From assembly GCF_000003815.2 (NCBI RefSeq), contig NC_049983.1, positions 28,326,565-28,390,564 of the forward strand: 64,000 nt of DNA, read 5' to 3'. Position numbers and translations under genes: made by a program. Source of the stretch: Branchiostoma floridae (lineage: Eukaryota; Chordata; Leptocardii; Amphioxiformes; Branchiostomatidae). Shown here one piece after another: positions 11,862 through 21,173 of the stretch (positions are counted from its first letter, which is position 1; every line of letters starts with the position of its first letter). The notes beneath the pieces are model-generated. The model was not told the DNA's origin. It did not search any database and saw only the letters and a program-made list of their open reading frames with translations.

Positions 11862-13407
11862 TGTGCGTGGATGTGTTTGAGTGTGTGTGTGTGTGTGTGT
11901 GGTGAGTGTTGGTGTGTATGCGTGTGTACGTTTGTGAACAGAACAGGTAAGAGGGAGGTGTCACAGGACAACCTGCTTTGAACAAGGCAGAATTAAGCAG
12001 TATGAAAAGTGACTTGTAAATATGACAAGATTGTTTGTTCTGGTGTGTGTTCCCAGTTGGCCGCCCTCGTCAGGATGTAAGGCAGAACTGGTGTAATAGG
12101 ATACGTGCAGAGTTGGGTGCCTGGTTTGGCTCTGCTCCCATGTTGTAGACAGGAAGGATGTCATGATGACAAGTCATGCACAGTTTCATTGTATGTCTGA
12201 GCATTAGGGATACACAGTTAGAGCTTTTTGTGTATGGCTCATGTTTGTTGTTTATGCTTCCTATATTGTTGTTGTTTATGCTTCCTGTTTGTTTACTCAG
12301 GCCTGTTCCTGCACCCCACGGTGTTCACAGACGTGACAGACGACATGTGGATTGCCGAGGAGGAGTCGTTCGGACCCGTCATGATCATCAGCAAGTTCAA
12401 GGACGGGTGAGCAGGGTCAATCAGTTAATAAATCCTTCAATTAGTCAGTAAGTTCAAGAACGGGTTAGCAGGGGTGCATCAGTGAATCATTTAATCTTTA
12501 TCAAAACACGAAGTTTTGACAGAAAATGCATATCTGTACCTGGTCTTGGTGGCCAGTGTCAGAAAATCTTACTAGTTACAAAGTATGAATTCCAACACAA
12601 TTGTGCAGCACCAAAGCTTACAGCCTACGAGGACACGCTGTTCTAAAAGTTTGCAAAGAAGTGAGTTTCTTTACTGCTGGGCACAGTTGGCTCTAACGAG
12701 CCTGCAATAACCAGTCCACAGACCATCAACCGGCCCCGAACCAGTCCATGAACCGGTCCCTAACCAGACCACAAACCGGCCCCTAACCCGTCTGTATCCT
12801 CCACAGAGACATTGACGGGATGCTGAAGAGCGCCAACAACACGGAGTTCGGCCTGGCGTCCGGCGTGTTCACCAAGGACATCAACAAGGCGCTGTACGTG
12901 GCCGACAACCTGCAGGCCGGGACAGTCTTCGTCAACACCTACAACAAGACGGACGTCGCCGCGCCCTTCGGAGGCTTCAAGCAGTCAGGGTTCGGCAAGG
13001 ATCTTGGTAAGTCTTAGAACATTCTTACTAATAAACACAGACCTAACAAGTGTCTTGGTACATAACATTTATCCCTTCCCTTCAAGTTGGATGTAAACCT
13101 TGGTTGTACATCCAAGTACACACAGTCGCAGATATTGACTGCGTCATTGAGAATATGACTTTCCAGACAGACTGGATGTAAACAGTGTCTGTGTTGAAAA
13201 TCTCATCTCCTTTATCCCTTATAGTCTATACTGTTTGGGCACCACAGAGGAGCTGGAAACCAGTTTTTTTGCCCTTCTTCTGTTTAAAGTATTTTGAATG
13301 ATAAATGTTGCTGATGGTAACAAGGGTGCTGTTCCTCTCCTACAGGCCAGGAGGCGCTGCACGAGTACACCAGAACCAAGGCTGTCACTGTGGAGTACTG
13401 GCTGTGA
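296..13407 (+). CDS. ALDH1L1: 10-formyltetrahydrofolate dehydrogenase, 3' 21 coding exons (5' end outside window)
   Basis: Converts 10-formyl-THF plus NADP+ to THF, CO2 and NADPH in one-carbon metabolism. Exons read as 296-461, 2727-2831, 3492-3581, 4032-4166, 4547-4675, 5138-5226, 5358-5505, 6115-6234, 6606-6733, 7520-7670, 7945-8015, 8197-8302, 8588-8675, 8960-9053, 9740-9839, 10398-10496, 11181-11254, 11565-11656, 12301-12406, 12807-13006 and 13346-13407 (stop TGA 13405-13407). Every junction has GT/AG and matching phase, giving about 784 residues collinear with the ~902-residue vertebrate protein; the missing ~118 N-terminal residues must lie upstream. The first base is the third base of a Trp codon (W-TLIHGDKK). 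No frameshift or internal stop is seen. ALDH1L1 versus mitochondrial ALDH1L2 cannot be decided without the N-terminus, where a targeting peptide would be. Introns are loaded with boundary-derived tandem repeats listed separately. Confidence 0.95.
462..1720. repeat. Tandem array of exon tail + splice donor + (CACT)n
   Basis: Directly after the exon ending at 461 the last ~40 bases of that exon (coding [14 protein letters not shown]), its GT donor and a following CACT tract recur about eleven more times, with GGCTATG-GT junctions near 600, 772, 905, 1055, 1141, 1226, 1312, 1400, 1485, 1569 and 1665. The CACT tracts vary from a few to about 20 units. Several copies have substitutions that change the coding sense and none has an acceptor, so these are not extra exons. 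A 100-N gap lies inside the array. Confidence 0.93.
638..737. other. Assembly gap (100 N)
   Basis: Exactly 100 N, inside the exon-tail/CACT array, so the true array length is unknown. Confidence 0.99.
3247..3491. repeat. Acceptor-plus-exon-start copies before ALDH1L exon 3492-3581
   Basis: The sequence 'tttaacccttctctgctgtgttccag' followed by the exon start coding INWDQTGEA occurs in degenerate form at about 3247-3292 and 3348-3407 before the real junction at 3491/3492. The upstream copies keep an AG but carry substitutions (for example FNWDQTGEA). Confidence 0.85.
4676..4775. repeat. Donor-derived 'tcaaggtca' repeats after ALDH1L exon 4547-4675
   Basis: The exon end 'ctcaag' plus donor 'gtcag' recurs several times in the first 100 bases of the intron, some copies in reverse orientation (tgaccttga). 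A shorter 'ttgtttacacctg' repeat precedes the acceptor at 4450-4546. Confidence 0.7.
5138..5505 (+). other. ALDH1L1: ALDH1L acyl-carrier-like domain exons with phosphopantetheine Ser
   Basis: Two exons (5138-5226, 5358-5505) encode the intermediate carrier domain. The segment [20 protein letters not shown] aligns with the vertebrate site in which Ser354 carries the 4'-phosphopantetheine arm that shuttles formyl between the two active sites. The Ser is retained, so the full-length enzyme should be able to couple hydrolase and dehydrogenase reactions. The domain ends in an acidic linker ([10 protein letters not shown]) before the ALDH part. Confidence 0.92.
5575..6114. repeat. Graded array of acceptor + exon-start copies before ALDH1L exon 6115-6234
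   Basis: About nine copies of a ~50-bp unit (polypyrimidine 'tgttgtttacgtgctgttt', CAG, then the exon start coding IEMHV) lie upstream of the real exon. Copies nearest the exon (AG at about 5879, 5931, 5984, 6037) are almost perfect; those at about 5660, 5724, 5777 and 5827 are increasingly diverged. Confidence 0.88.
6992..7519. repeat. Four partial copies of ALDH1L exon 7520-7670 with their acceptors
   Basis: Units of about 130 bp, each with acceptor (gtcctgcag or ccctgtag), the first ~75 exon bases (coding [20 protein letters not shown]) and AT-rich 'gagttaatgatag' spacers, start near 6992, 7113, 7245 and 7378. The real exon continues past the truncation point into [11 protein letters not shown]. 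The farthest copy is the most diverged. The copies run into stop codons after about 25 residues. Confidence 0.92.
8318..8455. repeat. (TG)n-rich simple repeat in ALDH1L intron
   Basis: TG-dominated tract with interspersed GCGTG and CATG; starts a few bases after the donor at 8303. No coding content. Confidence 0.9.
8805..8955. repeat. ~55-bp intron repeat before ALDH1L exon 8960-9053
   Basis: Three units of 'gttgttgttgactagattaccatggtt' type with intervening near-matches precede the acceptor at 8958-8959. Confidence 0.75.
9061..9515. repeat. (CA)n tract with two copies of ALDH1L exon tail and donor
   Basis: A long CA-rich region separates two degenerate copies (about 9152-9196 and 9472-9512) of the exon end coding [10 protein letters not shown] and its GTGAGG donor. 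The authentic exon ends at 9053. Confidence 0.88.
10225..10335 (+). mobile_element. SINE 3' fragment
   Basis: The stretch ending in 'ataacaacccactgcccc' matches the tail of the tRNA-derived SINE at 16770-17020. No head or flanking duplication seen. Confidence 0.5.
10497..10935. repeat. Array of exon tail + donor + (GTTT)n after ALDH1L exon 10398-10496
   Basis: The last ~70 exon bases (including the codons for the catalytic-site ENCIASGR motif through DEFVTRV) plus donor GTACGT and a GTTT tract recur at about 10537-10606, 10657-10726, 10770-10837 and, internally deleted, 10867-10915. Third positions and a few codons differ from the real exon. Confidence 0.93.
11668..11935. repeat. (TG)n simple repeat in ALDH1L intron
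   Basis: Dense TG repeat beginning about 12 bases after the donor at 11657, with internal 'gaatgtgtgcgtgga' higher-order repeats. Confidence 0.9.
12392..12480. repeat. Duplicated exon tail and donor after ALDH1L exon 12301-12406
   Basis: The exon end 'agcaagttcaaggacgg' with donor GTGAGCAGG is repeated once at about 12447-12475 ('agtaagttcaagaacgggttagcagg'). Confidence 0.75.
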
Positions 13408-13494
13408 GGGGTCAAAGGTCCTGACCTGTGGGCTGGGAGGGGTCAAAGGTCCTGGCCTATGGACTGGAAGGGTTCAATGGTCCTGACCTTTACA
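13400..13494. repeat. Three ~31-bp repeats starting at the ALDH1L stop codon
   Basis: Units begin at 13400 (ggctgtgaggggtcaaagg, containing the stop), 13431 (ggctgggaggggtcaaagg) and 13461 (ggactggaagggttcaatgg). The end of the coding sequence is the first unit of a short 3' UTR array. Confidence 0.8.
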
Positions 13495-14752
13495 TATAGC
13501 CTGGACAGACAAACACCACTTACACATCATGGTAGAGTTAACGATCCTCCCAACACAAATTATATCACACTGAATAAGAGTTGAGCCGCCTTCAGACTGA
13601 CTGACCCACCTGCTGTAGTCACATGACCTTAGGGATGCATGATCTATGCAAGGGGTCAAAGGTTAGAGGTGTTGGGAGACAGTTAGACTCTACCATGATG
13701 TTGTTTAGCACCAATGAGATTTCTCCACACAGAAGCATCACATATCCCCGTTTGTGTATGAAACGGCCGCCTCAGATCTGTAGACTCATGACAGTTGGCC
13801 TAGACTAGTCCCTGTGCAACTGTATAAACATTATGGTATCTAATATCCAAGAGATGTTGATAATAAATGACTTCCACTGAAATATGTGGGTTTAGTGAGG
13901 AGAGGCCTCCAAATTATGTGCCATCTGTAGTAATTACTCAAATGTCTGTGTCAACTCCAAAAATAGTTCTAGTTTTAGAGTAAAAAAAATAGTTTGAGTT
14001 TTAGAGTTAGTAAATGTTGTGAAAATATAATAATATTTCTGCAATAATCAGAGAAAATCCTGTGTAACCAGTGCTTGTTGTGTTAAAGCTGTCACAGATT
14101 TATGCAGAAAACTTTCTATGAAGTTGTCTGTGTAGATATCTATGGTAAAAATTGTGTACATTTTGAATCACAATGGTTCTTTTATGTACATGTCTTTGAT
14201 CATATTATTTTGTTAATTTAGGATCTTTCTGATTAACTTAAACTGCAACCAACTTGGCACTCTACAATCTCAGCAATTTCATTCATGAAAAGTGTGTTAA
14301 TAGAGTTTATAAAGCTTATAGAGGACTTTTCATCGATGTCAAACTAACTGACATATCTCTGCTTAACACGTCTTGAGTTGAAAATTCAAACTTCACGTGT
14401 GGTAGCTCCTTGAAGATTGGGTCAAAGACTGTATCTGTACCTTAACTGTAGTTGAACTGTCTAAGCAGAACACTGAGCAGTACAAATAAACATTTGTTCC
14501 ACTGTTGTCTTTATCTCATGTCAGATCTGCTTTCAAATCTGAGCCTTCTTGTTCAGTGAAATTTTATTTGCTGTTTGAAAAATTATCATGTCCTCTTATG
14601 AATAAAAGATGATCTTTGTCCCATTCTGCCTGGATGGAATCATCACTTTGTGTTCAGAGCAGACGAGGGAAAGAAAGGGTTTCACACTCTCAGGATAGGA
14701 CACTACCATCCAACCTATTCTAGTTCTCGAGTCCCGCCTAAGCCTAAGGCCT
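13408..14752. other. ALDH1L 3' UTR and downstream AT-rich DNA
   Basis: No coding potential beyond the stop-proximal repeats. The region is AT-rich and includes two AATAAA hexamers (13862, 14485). Confidence 0.6.
13862..13867 (+). terminator. Candidate ALDH1L polyadenylation signal
   Basis: AATAAA 455 bases after the stop. A second AATAAA at 14485-14490 could serve a longer 3' UTR. Which is used cannot be told from sequence. Confidence 0.5.
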
Positions 14753-14944
14753 ACGTCACATTTCCAAACCGGGGCCCGGCCCGGCAGCTTTTGGGAACAA
14801 AAAGTATGATATAAAATACACCAAATTACACACAAGATGTAGAGAGAAAAGTCATAGGTGTTATTTGTGTATATATTTATGGATACATTTCTATTTTTTG
14901 TCTCCGAAACATCCCGGCCTGGTCCCGGTTTGGAAGTGAAACGT
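14753..14944. mobile_element. MITE family B, complete copy
   Basis: Terminal inverted repeats of about 45 bp: left arm 'acgtcacatttccaaaccgg' followed by GGCCCGGCC, right arm the reverse complement with several changes. About 190 bp, internal AT-rich, no coding capacity. The same family is found at 15309-15365 (one arm) and 32428-32622. Confidence 0.8.
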
Positions 14945-15308
14945 CGGCCAAACCTCGGCAGCAGACCTCCAGGAATGTCTGCACTTGCAGGAGGGCCTGG
15001 TTCTCTAATGCAGGATAGCTGGATCTAAACTGGATAGTTTAAAAGAACACTTGAGGATAGCCGGCGAAGCCCGAGAGCGGTTACGCGGGCTATTGTGCTG
15101 GTGATATACAGATTATTTCTGATTAACGTTATATGTGTGTTTGAAAACCTATGCCCACATTGAAAGTTACCCCCCAAAAAAAACTTAACACCCACCCACC
15201 ATACAAACTACCCGCACATATGAAAACAAGGTGAGTGTACTGTGTAATAAGTTAGTTAGATATGGCACATTCAAAGATTGCTTTTTTCCTAACAAAAGAC
15301 AACAGTGT

Positions 15309-15365
15309 TCTAAACCAGGGCCCAGCCGGGCAGCTTTTGGGAAAAGAAGGTAGGATATAAAACTG
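15309..15365. mobile_element. MITE family B, single arm
   Basis: Matches the left arm of the 14753 element including 'ccgggcagcttttgggaa' and 'ggatataaaa'. No right arm is found nearby. Confidence 0.6.
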
Positions 15366-15686
15366 CGACAACGGAAACTGGGAGGAGTTATCTTCACTTC
15401 TTTATTTCATCATTCCAGCTGCAACAACAAACCGACAGCACTTCAGTTTAATTTCTCTAGTATGAACCAGAGAACATTTTTATCATGATTTAAAATTATA
15501 TAAAACTCGTCACTTGACATCATTTGAGGCACCAAAAATTCAAAGAATCAACTTCATACATGAGAATATTCAGGCACCAAAATATAAACAGGAATCTTCC
15601 TTGCCACCGCAACACTAAAACTCGTATGAAGATGAAAGTAATTCCTTAACTTTTGTGGCTACTTTAATGGCATGTTTCCTCCACAT

Positions 15687-16119
15687 TAGGGCTGGGTATC
15701 AGTACAGCGTACCGGTACAAAACCGGTTTTTCTTATTGGACCGGTCCAGAAAAACCGGACCTGAAAAAATTAGGTGGACCGGATGTTGGACTGATTAGAA
15801 AATTAACAGATTATTTTATCAGGCATTCACACGTTTTGACGCTTGCAGGTGGAAGAAAATAACAAGAGTGAAGTAGAGTAGAGTTTATAGTCATTTCTAC
15901 CAAGTTGTCCCGTCAATCGTACAGGTGCAGTTAGCGTTGAAGGATTTTAGAACGCCAGTGTAAGTCTAATACTCCACCAAACAGATTTCTTTGTAGTGAA
16001 ATGGACCATTGGTATGAGTCATACTGCATCAGGTCCAGGTTCAGGTCCGGACCTGGACCTGATCCTTTGGACCTGAACCGTACCTGGACCTGAATTTTCT
16101 GTACCGGTACCCAGCCCTA
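15687..16119. mobile_element. hAT-type MITE with 8-bp target duplication
   Basis: Termini TAGGGCTGGGTA and TACCCAGCCCTA, inner arms rich in ACCGGT and AGGTCC motifs, and a perfect 8-bp duplication CTCCACAT at 15679-15686 and 16120-16127. An 8-bp duplication and short inverted repeats are the hallmarks of the hAT superfamily; no transposase ORF is inside. Confidence 0.85.
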
Positions 16120-16127
16120 CTCCACAT

Positions 16128-16769
16128 GTATCGGTCTTGCATCAGTGTGAAATTGTTACTTATGTCAGAAATCAGCCCTTGTTTGATTTCTAGTCCTCAC
16201 CGCACATGGAAGCAGAACTATACACTGATTTCTGTATCATCTAAATTCAATCATTCATCAGGCACAAGGATCGTCTCACTTCAATAATCTCAATTCATTC
16301 TGAAATATATATTCTTAAACCTGTCGAAATTCATCATTATATTAATATAATTATATTTTACATACATTTTTGGAAGACATCAAGGATCATGCAACATTTA
16401 TAGACCTTTAAGAGAATCACTGCAAAATTTCTACCCTTGACCTCTAAGAAAAGAGGTCTCCAGGTAGATAGCACCTTGAAGGTCACACAGATCACAAACA
16501 AGCTGCTTAAAACATCAAGAAATAAAGTTATTTATGATAAGTCAATAAAAGAAACTGATCAGATATACACAAAATATCTTCCACAGCAGTTTCAACTTCC
16601 ACATTCAGTTGTTCACATACATAAGTCACAATAGCTGCCAGGTACGGCATTGAGTTTCTGAATCAACAAAAATCTGTGAGACTCCCTGTCTTTGAGGGAG
16701 GGTGAAGATTTGTGCTCTGCTGGTTGCTTAAGTTTCAGAAAGTCTGAGTCTACATCATCTTTATGATTA
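16128..16769. other. Intergenic DNA
   Basis: AT-rich, no recognisable exon or RNA gene. I see nothing to annotate. Confidence 0.5.
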
Positions 16770-17020
16770 CCGGTCGTGAGGTATGGCTGCAGGGTGGCCC
16801 AGAACTCAGAGGTCCAGGGTTCAAATCCCGTCATGCTACCAATCTTGTGCCCTTGGAAAGGCCTTGACTGTGCCCTTGAGAAGGCACCTAAAAAAGGATG
16901 CCTGACTTTGGTTGGAGAGGTAAAAGACCGAGAGGAGGGGGTTGGGCTCAACCTCCCATCATTGTGCCCCAGACACAGTTGATAACAACCCACTGCCCCT
17001 ACAGCCTAGGCTATGTGACT
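16770..17020 (+). mobile_element. tRNA-derived SINE
   Basis: A B-box-like 'gggttcaaatccc' at about 16817-16829 is followed by the conserved body 'cttgtgcccttggaaaggcc' and the tail 'ataacaacccactgccccta'. The A-box region is degenerate. Related to the elements at 26865-27215, 35638-36157 and 10225-10335. Confidence 0.7.
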
Positions 17021-17649
17021 ACATTATCATTACTACAAGAAGTACTAAATTGTCCTGTGAGGAGCTTTTTCTGATATCGTTGGCTGATTGTCTTAAATTA
17101 TCTTAAAACCTGACAGTGTGTAGAAGGGGCCCAGCTGCAACCTACAGTATGGGTTTAATATGGGGGTGACAGCAGGTCAATAGTAGAAACTCTGGGGAAA
17201 CACACCCTGCAGGAGGAGATACTCCCAGTGTGTGTCTTCCCTTTTTTACCTAGTCAGAGGGTTCCTAATGTTTTCTTTGGAGGATATATATCCGAAAGCT
17301 TTCCTTATGGTCAATTAGAGACTGTGATTCCAATGTGTTTCTCATGAGTTTCATGGTAATCAATCACTCCTAGGAGGAGACATAGCAGACAGCAGGCTGG
17401 CAGGTCCTTGTGTGTCTGTGGGTGGAGCTATTGGTCATGGACATTAGCTATGTTTTCCATTAGGTTTCACATGTGTATCCTTCAGTAACACATTGGAATC
17501 ACAATAGAAAAGTGTCCCAGTATGTGTCTACTGTATGACTGAGCTTTGCGAGGTATGATTCTTACAAAGTGTCAAGTGAAACCTCCCTCTGATCTCATTG
17601 GCTGCTTGTCTTAAAACTTTAGGAGGGAGGGGGGTAGCACCTGGTAGAT
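17021..17649. other. Intergenic DNA downstream of ALG10
   Basis: No exon or element recognised. Phrases such as 'aggaggagatactcccag' and 'aggaggagacatag' recur loosely, without a regular period. Confidence 0.4.
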
Positions 17650-17796
17650 CCATGATCATCAAATGATCACCATATGATCATCATATGATAACCACATGAT
17701 CACCACATGATAGACACATGATCACCAGATGATCACCACATGATCATCACATGATCACCACATGATAGACACATGATCACCACATGATCACCACAT
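17650..17796. repeat. 12-mer array derived from the ALG10 C-terminal codons
   Basis: On the minus strand the end of the ALG10 coding sequence (ATG TGG TGA TC) is the unit of a tandem array (plus-strand 'catgatcaccac' and variants such as 'catgatagacac') of about 12 copies extending into the 3' flank. Confidence 0.88.
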
Positions 17797-20700
17797 AAAA
17801 TGCTGCAGTTCAGAGCTGTCAGGCCAGAGAAAAGGCCTTGCCACGAACAGGTAGACTGTGACGGCGTTGACGGCCGTGTAGAGGACCAGCTCCGCCAGCA
17901 GCCGGTAGTAACACGTGACGCGGACATGCAGCCGGTACAAAAGGTACGGCACGATGAAGTAGCGAAACTCCAGCAGCTTCTGCGGAACCGTGGAGACCAG
18001 CAGACACACGAGGAACACCAGCTGCCAGAGCGGGGACCTGGGGGGTGGGAAGAATTTATTGAAAAGACTGAAAATCCAACAATGGTAGCCAACTGGCTGA
18101 ATGGACTTTTCATCACACTTTATATCAAACAATAAAAAAATAATGGTGTTATTAAAAGCAATGTGCCTTGCCCTTGCCATCTTAACATGCTCAAGGCACT
18201 TCGAACACCTGACCCCTATTTTAAATCATAATGTTCTCACCCAGCTTATAAGATAGTTACATAATACACACACACGCATTTTCCATACATACACACACAT
18301 TGTAAAACATCTGTGTGCATTTCCAGACCTGGTCTCGCCCAGCCTATGGAATAAGTTACACACACAGACACATACACAAAAGTTAACTATAGTGTGCATT
18401 TCCAGACCTGGTCTCGCCCAGCCGGTGGAACATGCTCCAGCCGAAGTACAGGTACGCGGGCAGCAGGGCGAACTTCACGGCCGTGTGCCGCTGGAACAGT
18501 CTCTGCACCACGTTCGTCTGGCGGAACATCACCGCCACGCAGCCCATCATGGCAGCCAGGACGTGGTTCCCATGGCAACAGTGCAGGTACATGAAGAGCG
18601 TGAAGAAGGTTGACCCGGGGTCGGTGTAGTACAGGAAGCTGAAGAAGTAGAGAACCGGCAGGCTGGCCAGCGTCACCGCGTTCAGGCACTGCAGCAGGGG
18701 GTCAGCCGTCTGGAGGGGATGGATCAATCAATCAATTAATAATCAATCAATTATTCCATTAACCATCCAATAAATCAACCAGAAGTGTCACTACATTCCA
18801 ACACTACAGCAGGGGGTCTGCCATCTGGAGGGGACAGATTAATCAATCAAAAAATCAATTAACCAATCAATCAATCTGTATCAGAGCCGGTATAACTGCC
18901 CTTCGGCATAACACACTGGTCAGCAGGTAATCATGTGTGTCATCAATAATCCTGGTTCAGTGTCATCACTACAGCGAGCGGTTGGTCATCTGTACAGAAC
19001 ACATCAATTTATGAATCGATTAATCTATCAATCAATCATTCAATCAATGAGTTGACCACTGTCTGCAGATGTTTTCCCAAACTTTCAGAACTAACAGTGA
19101 TTAGTTCTGGTACCTGAGGAAGTGAACCATTAGGTACATGTATATCTGCTTTTCAGCAAACAAACACATTCAGCAAACAAACAAACACCTCACCTCAGCA
19201 AGCAGTCGGTCATCTGTACGGAACACATCAATCAATCAATCAGTTGACCACTGTCTGCAGATGTTTTCCCAAACTTTCAGACCTGACTGATTAGTTCTGG
19301 TACCTGAAGAAGTGCACCATTAGGTACATCATACATGTATCTCTACTTTTCAGCAAACAAGCAAACAAACAAGCAGCTCACCTCCCCATGTATCTTCCTG
19401 AGCAGAGCCCACAGCAGGTACACGTTCCCCACTGCGAACAGAACGTTCGTCGCCCGTAGCAACAGCGTTGAGCAGGCCACGCCCACCTCCACCCCGGCAA
19501 CCAGCACGGCGGGTTTCAGCAGCCCAACGGACGAGAGGTACAGACCTGGTAACGTGGTGATCATGGGGTCCCACTGGAAACAAACAAACAAACAAACACT
19601 GTAAACATCAACACACCTGGTCAATAGGTGAGCCCCCAGCAGCAATACGATCAGCTGTTGCCTTTTCTCCAGCCCAATCACTGCTATTTGCAATCAACCC
19701 AGTTTTCTCAAGGAAATTTATAACAAGTCAAACCCCCATGCATAGCCTTTGGGCCCTGAAAGTGTAGCCTGCTGAGCTAGCCCACCCCACTAGCCAAGCC
19801 CACTTTTTCCTGAAACCCGGCGAAAAGATTATAACTACCACTACTCCTACCTGGTTATTTGTCAACGTTTTCACTTTTGACTATCAAGTTGTCGACAATA
19901 TACGAGTTTCCCCAACAGAAGGGGAATCTCAGTAAACACACCCGCCTTAACAACCTGCGTATTTCCGGGCAGGTTTCTATTAATAAGCAAGGATATAAAT
20001 ACAATATGTATTGAGAACAGATATAGACGAGTACTAGGACATGTACACAATCACAGTGGTGATGAAACAACCAGAGGGGCGAGTAAGAACAGAAAGAAAC
20101 AACACCCCGACTCCCGGGATTCGAACCCGCGCCGAACCCGGGCAGCCGGATCACAAATCGAACGTGCAAACCGTTCGGCCATAAAGGCTTAAGCCATTAG
20201 GCGTCTTCGGTTTAGCAGTCCTTGAACACCACTGTTACACTACTCCCCCTTTTCTTTTTCAAGATTCGTCCTCGAATCTCCGAGATCGACATCCCTGTGT
20301 GGCACATACTAGCCTGTTAATCACAGGGCCGGCGTGGGAACCAGTGAAACAACCAGAGGGGCGAGTAAGAACAGAAAGAAACAACACCCCAACTCCCGGG
20401 ATTCGAACCCGCGCCAAACCCGGGCAGCCGGATCACAAATCGAACGTGCAAACCGTTCGGCCATAAAGGCTTAAGCCGTTAGGCGTCTTCGGTTTAGCAG
20501 TCCTTGAACACCACTGTTACACTACTCCCCCTTTTCTTTTCAAGATTCGTCCTCGAATCTCCGAGATCGACATCCCTGTGTGGCACATACTAGCCTGTTA
20601 CTCACAGGGCCGGCGTGGGAACCATTGTAGAAATTCGAGGGGCGAGTAAGAACAGAAAGAAACAACACCCCGACTCCCGGGATTCGAACCCGCGCCAAAC

Positions 20701-21173
20701 CCGGGCAGCCGGATCACAAATCGAACATGCAAACCGTTCGGCCATAAAGGCTTAAGCCGTTAGGCGTCTTCGGTTTAGCAGTCCTTGAACACCACTGTTA
20801 CAGTGACACAATCTACCAAACATCGGAAAACCAACAGCTGGTCTCAAAAATGCATGTGCTCATGTTTTTTCTAATTTGTTTGTTTGTTTGTTTGTTGTTT
20901 ACCGGTCAACAGAAACGCCAAGCATGACGCTATATCCCCACATGCCGGTCAAAGATCGGTTTGTACCGGTTACTGTAGCGGTGCGTAGCACGACAGAAAA
21001 GTAACTGTTCTGACCTCCGTGAACTTCCCCTGACAGTATTTCTGCGCCTGCGGGATGTGGAAGATCTCGTCCATGTAGGGTTCGGGCTGGGCGCGGTGAA
21101 TCCGGGCGGAGATAACAACAGAAACAACCACAAACACAGACAGAACCGCCGCAAACGTCCGCACAGCCGCCAT
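17788..21173 (-). CDS. ALG10: ALG10 alpha-1,2-glucosyltransferase, internally shortened
   Basis: ALG10 adds the third, terminal glucose to the dolichol-linked oligosaccharide in the ER lumen. Exons (minus order): 21173-21015, 19573-19382, 18709-18408, 18037-17788, all with GT/AG and matching phases, giving 300 residues. Family hallmarks are EPYMDEIFHIPQAQKYCQG with the DE pair in the first luminal loop, WDPMITTLPGLY, FLYYTDPGSTFFTLF, FRQTN and VPQKLLEFRYFIVPY near the C-terminus. The start gives an N-terminal hydrophobic segment. Human ALG10 is ~473 residues; here FRQTNVV runs in frame straight into QRLFQRHTAVK, omitting about 170 residues of middle membrane segments, and I do not find them elsewhere in the locus. 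This may be a genuine deletion, a non-functional allele or an assembly collapse. The gene is head-to-head with TPRKB. Confidence 0.9.
18316..18424. repeat. Duplicated ALG10 exon-3 end and donor
   Basis: The phrase 'tgcatttccagacctggtct' plus CGCCCAGCC occurs at about 18318 and again at 18396, where it forms the authentic exon end (18408). The outer copy lies on the intron side. Confidence 0.8.
18690..19280. repeat. Copies of ALG10 exon-3 start with ATCA-rich spacers
   Basis: The exon start and acceptor (plus strand 'gcagggggtcagccgtctgg') recur in degenerate form at about 18807-18832, 18970-19000 and 19195-19225, each followed by (AATC)n. The last two units also share 'gttgaccactgtctgcagat' with the following bases, so the unit has grown. 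Confidence 0.8.
20040..20805 (-). repeat. Three tandem ~282-bp units each with a tRNA-like sequence
   Basis: Units start at about 20076, 20358 and 20639 (periods 282 and 281), the third shorter. On the minus strand each contains an A-box-like TGGCCGAACGG and a perfect B box GGTTCGAATCC about 50 bases apart, as in a Leu/Ser-type tRNA with a long variable arm. The acceptor stem does not pair cleanly. Best read as a tandemly duplicated tRNA-derived SINE or tRNA pseudogene in the ALG10 first intron. Confidence 0.75.

Larger units (their letters stand above)
6115..13407 (+). other. ALDH1L1: ALDH1L C-terminal aldehyde dehydrogenase domain exons
   Basis: Fourteen exons encode a full ALDH fold. Visible motifs are [20 protein letters not shown] (cofactor site), [10 protein letters not shown] (Rossmann glycine motif), LELGGKSP with the general-base Glu (Glu673 in rat), [13 protein letters not shown] with the catalytic Cys (Cys707 in rat), EESFGPVM and [12 protein letters not shown] near the C-terminus. 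The last exon ends VEYWL followed by TGA; vertebrate proteins end in a similar short TVxY tail. All catalytic residues are present, so this half appears functional. Confidence 0.95.

Noticed and set aside
20100-20180. Functional tRNA gene, minus strand
   Set aside because: Pol III boxes are good but I could not pair the acceptor stem, and the unit is repeated with flanking SINE-like sequence.
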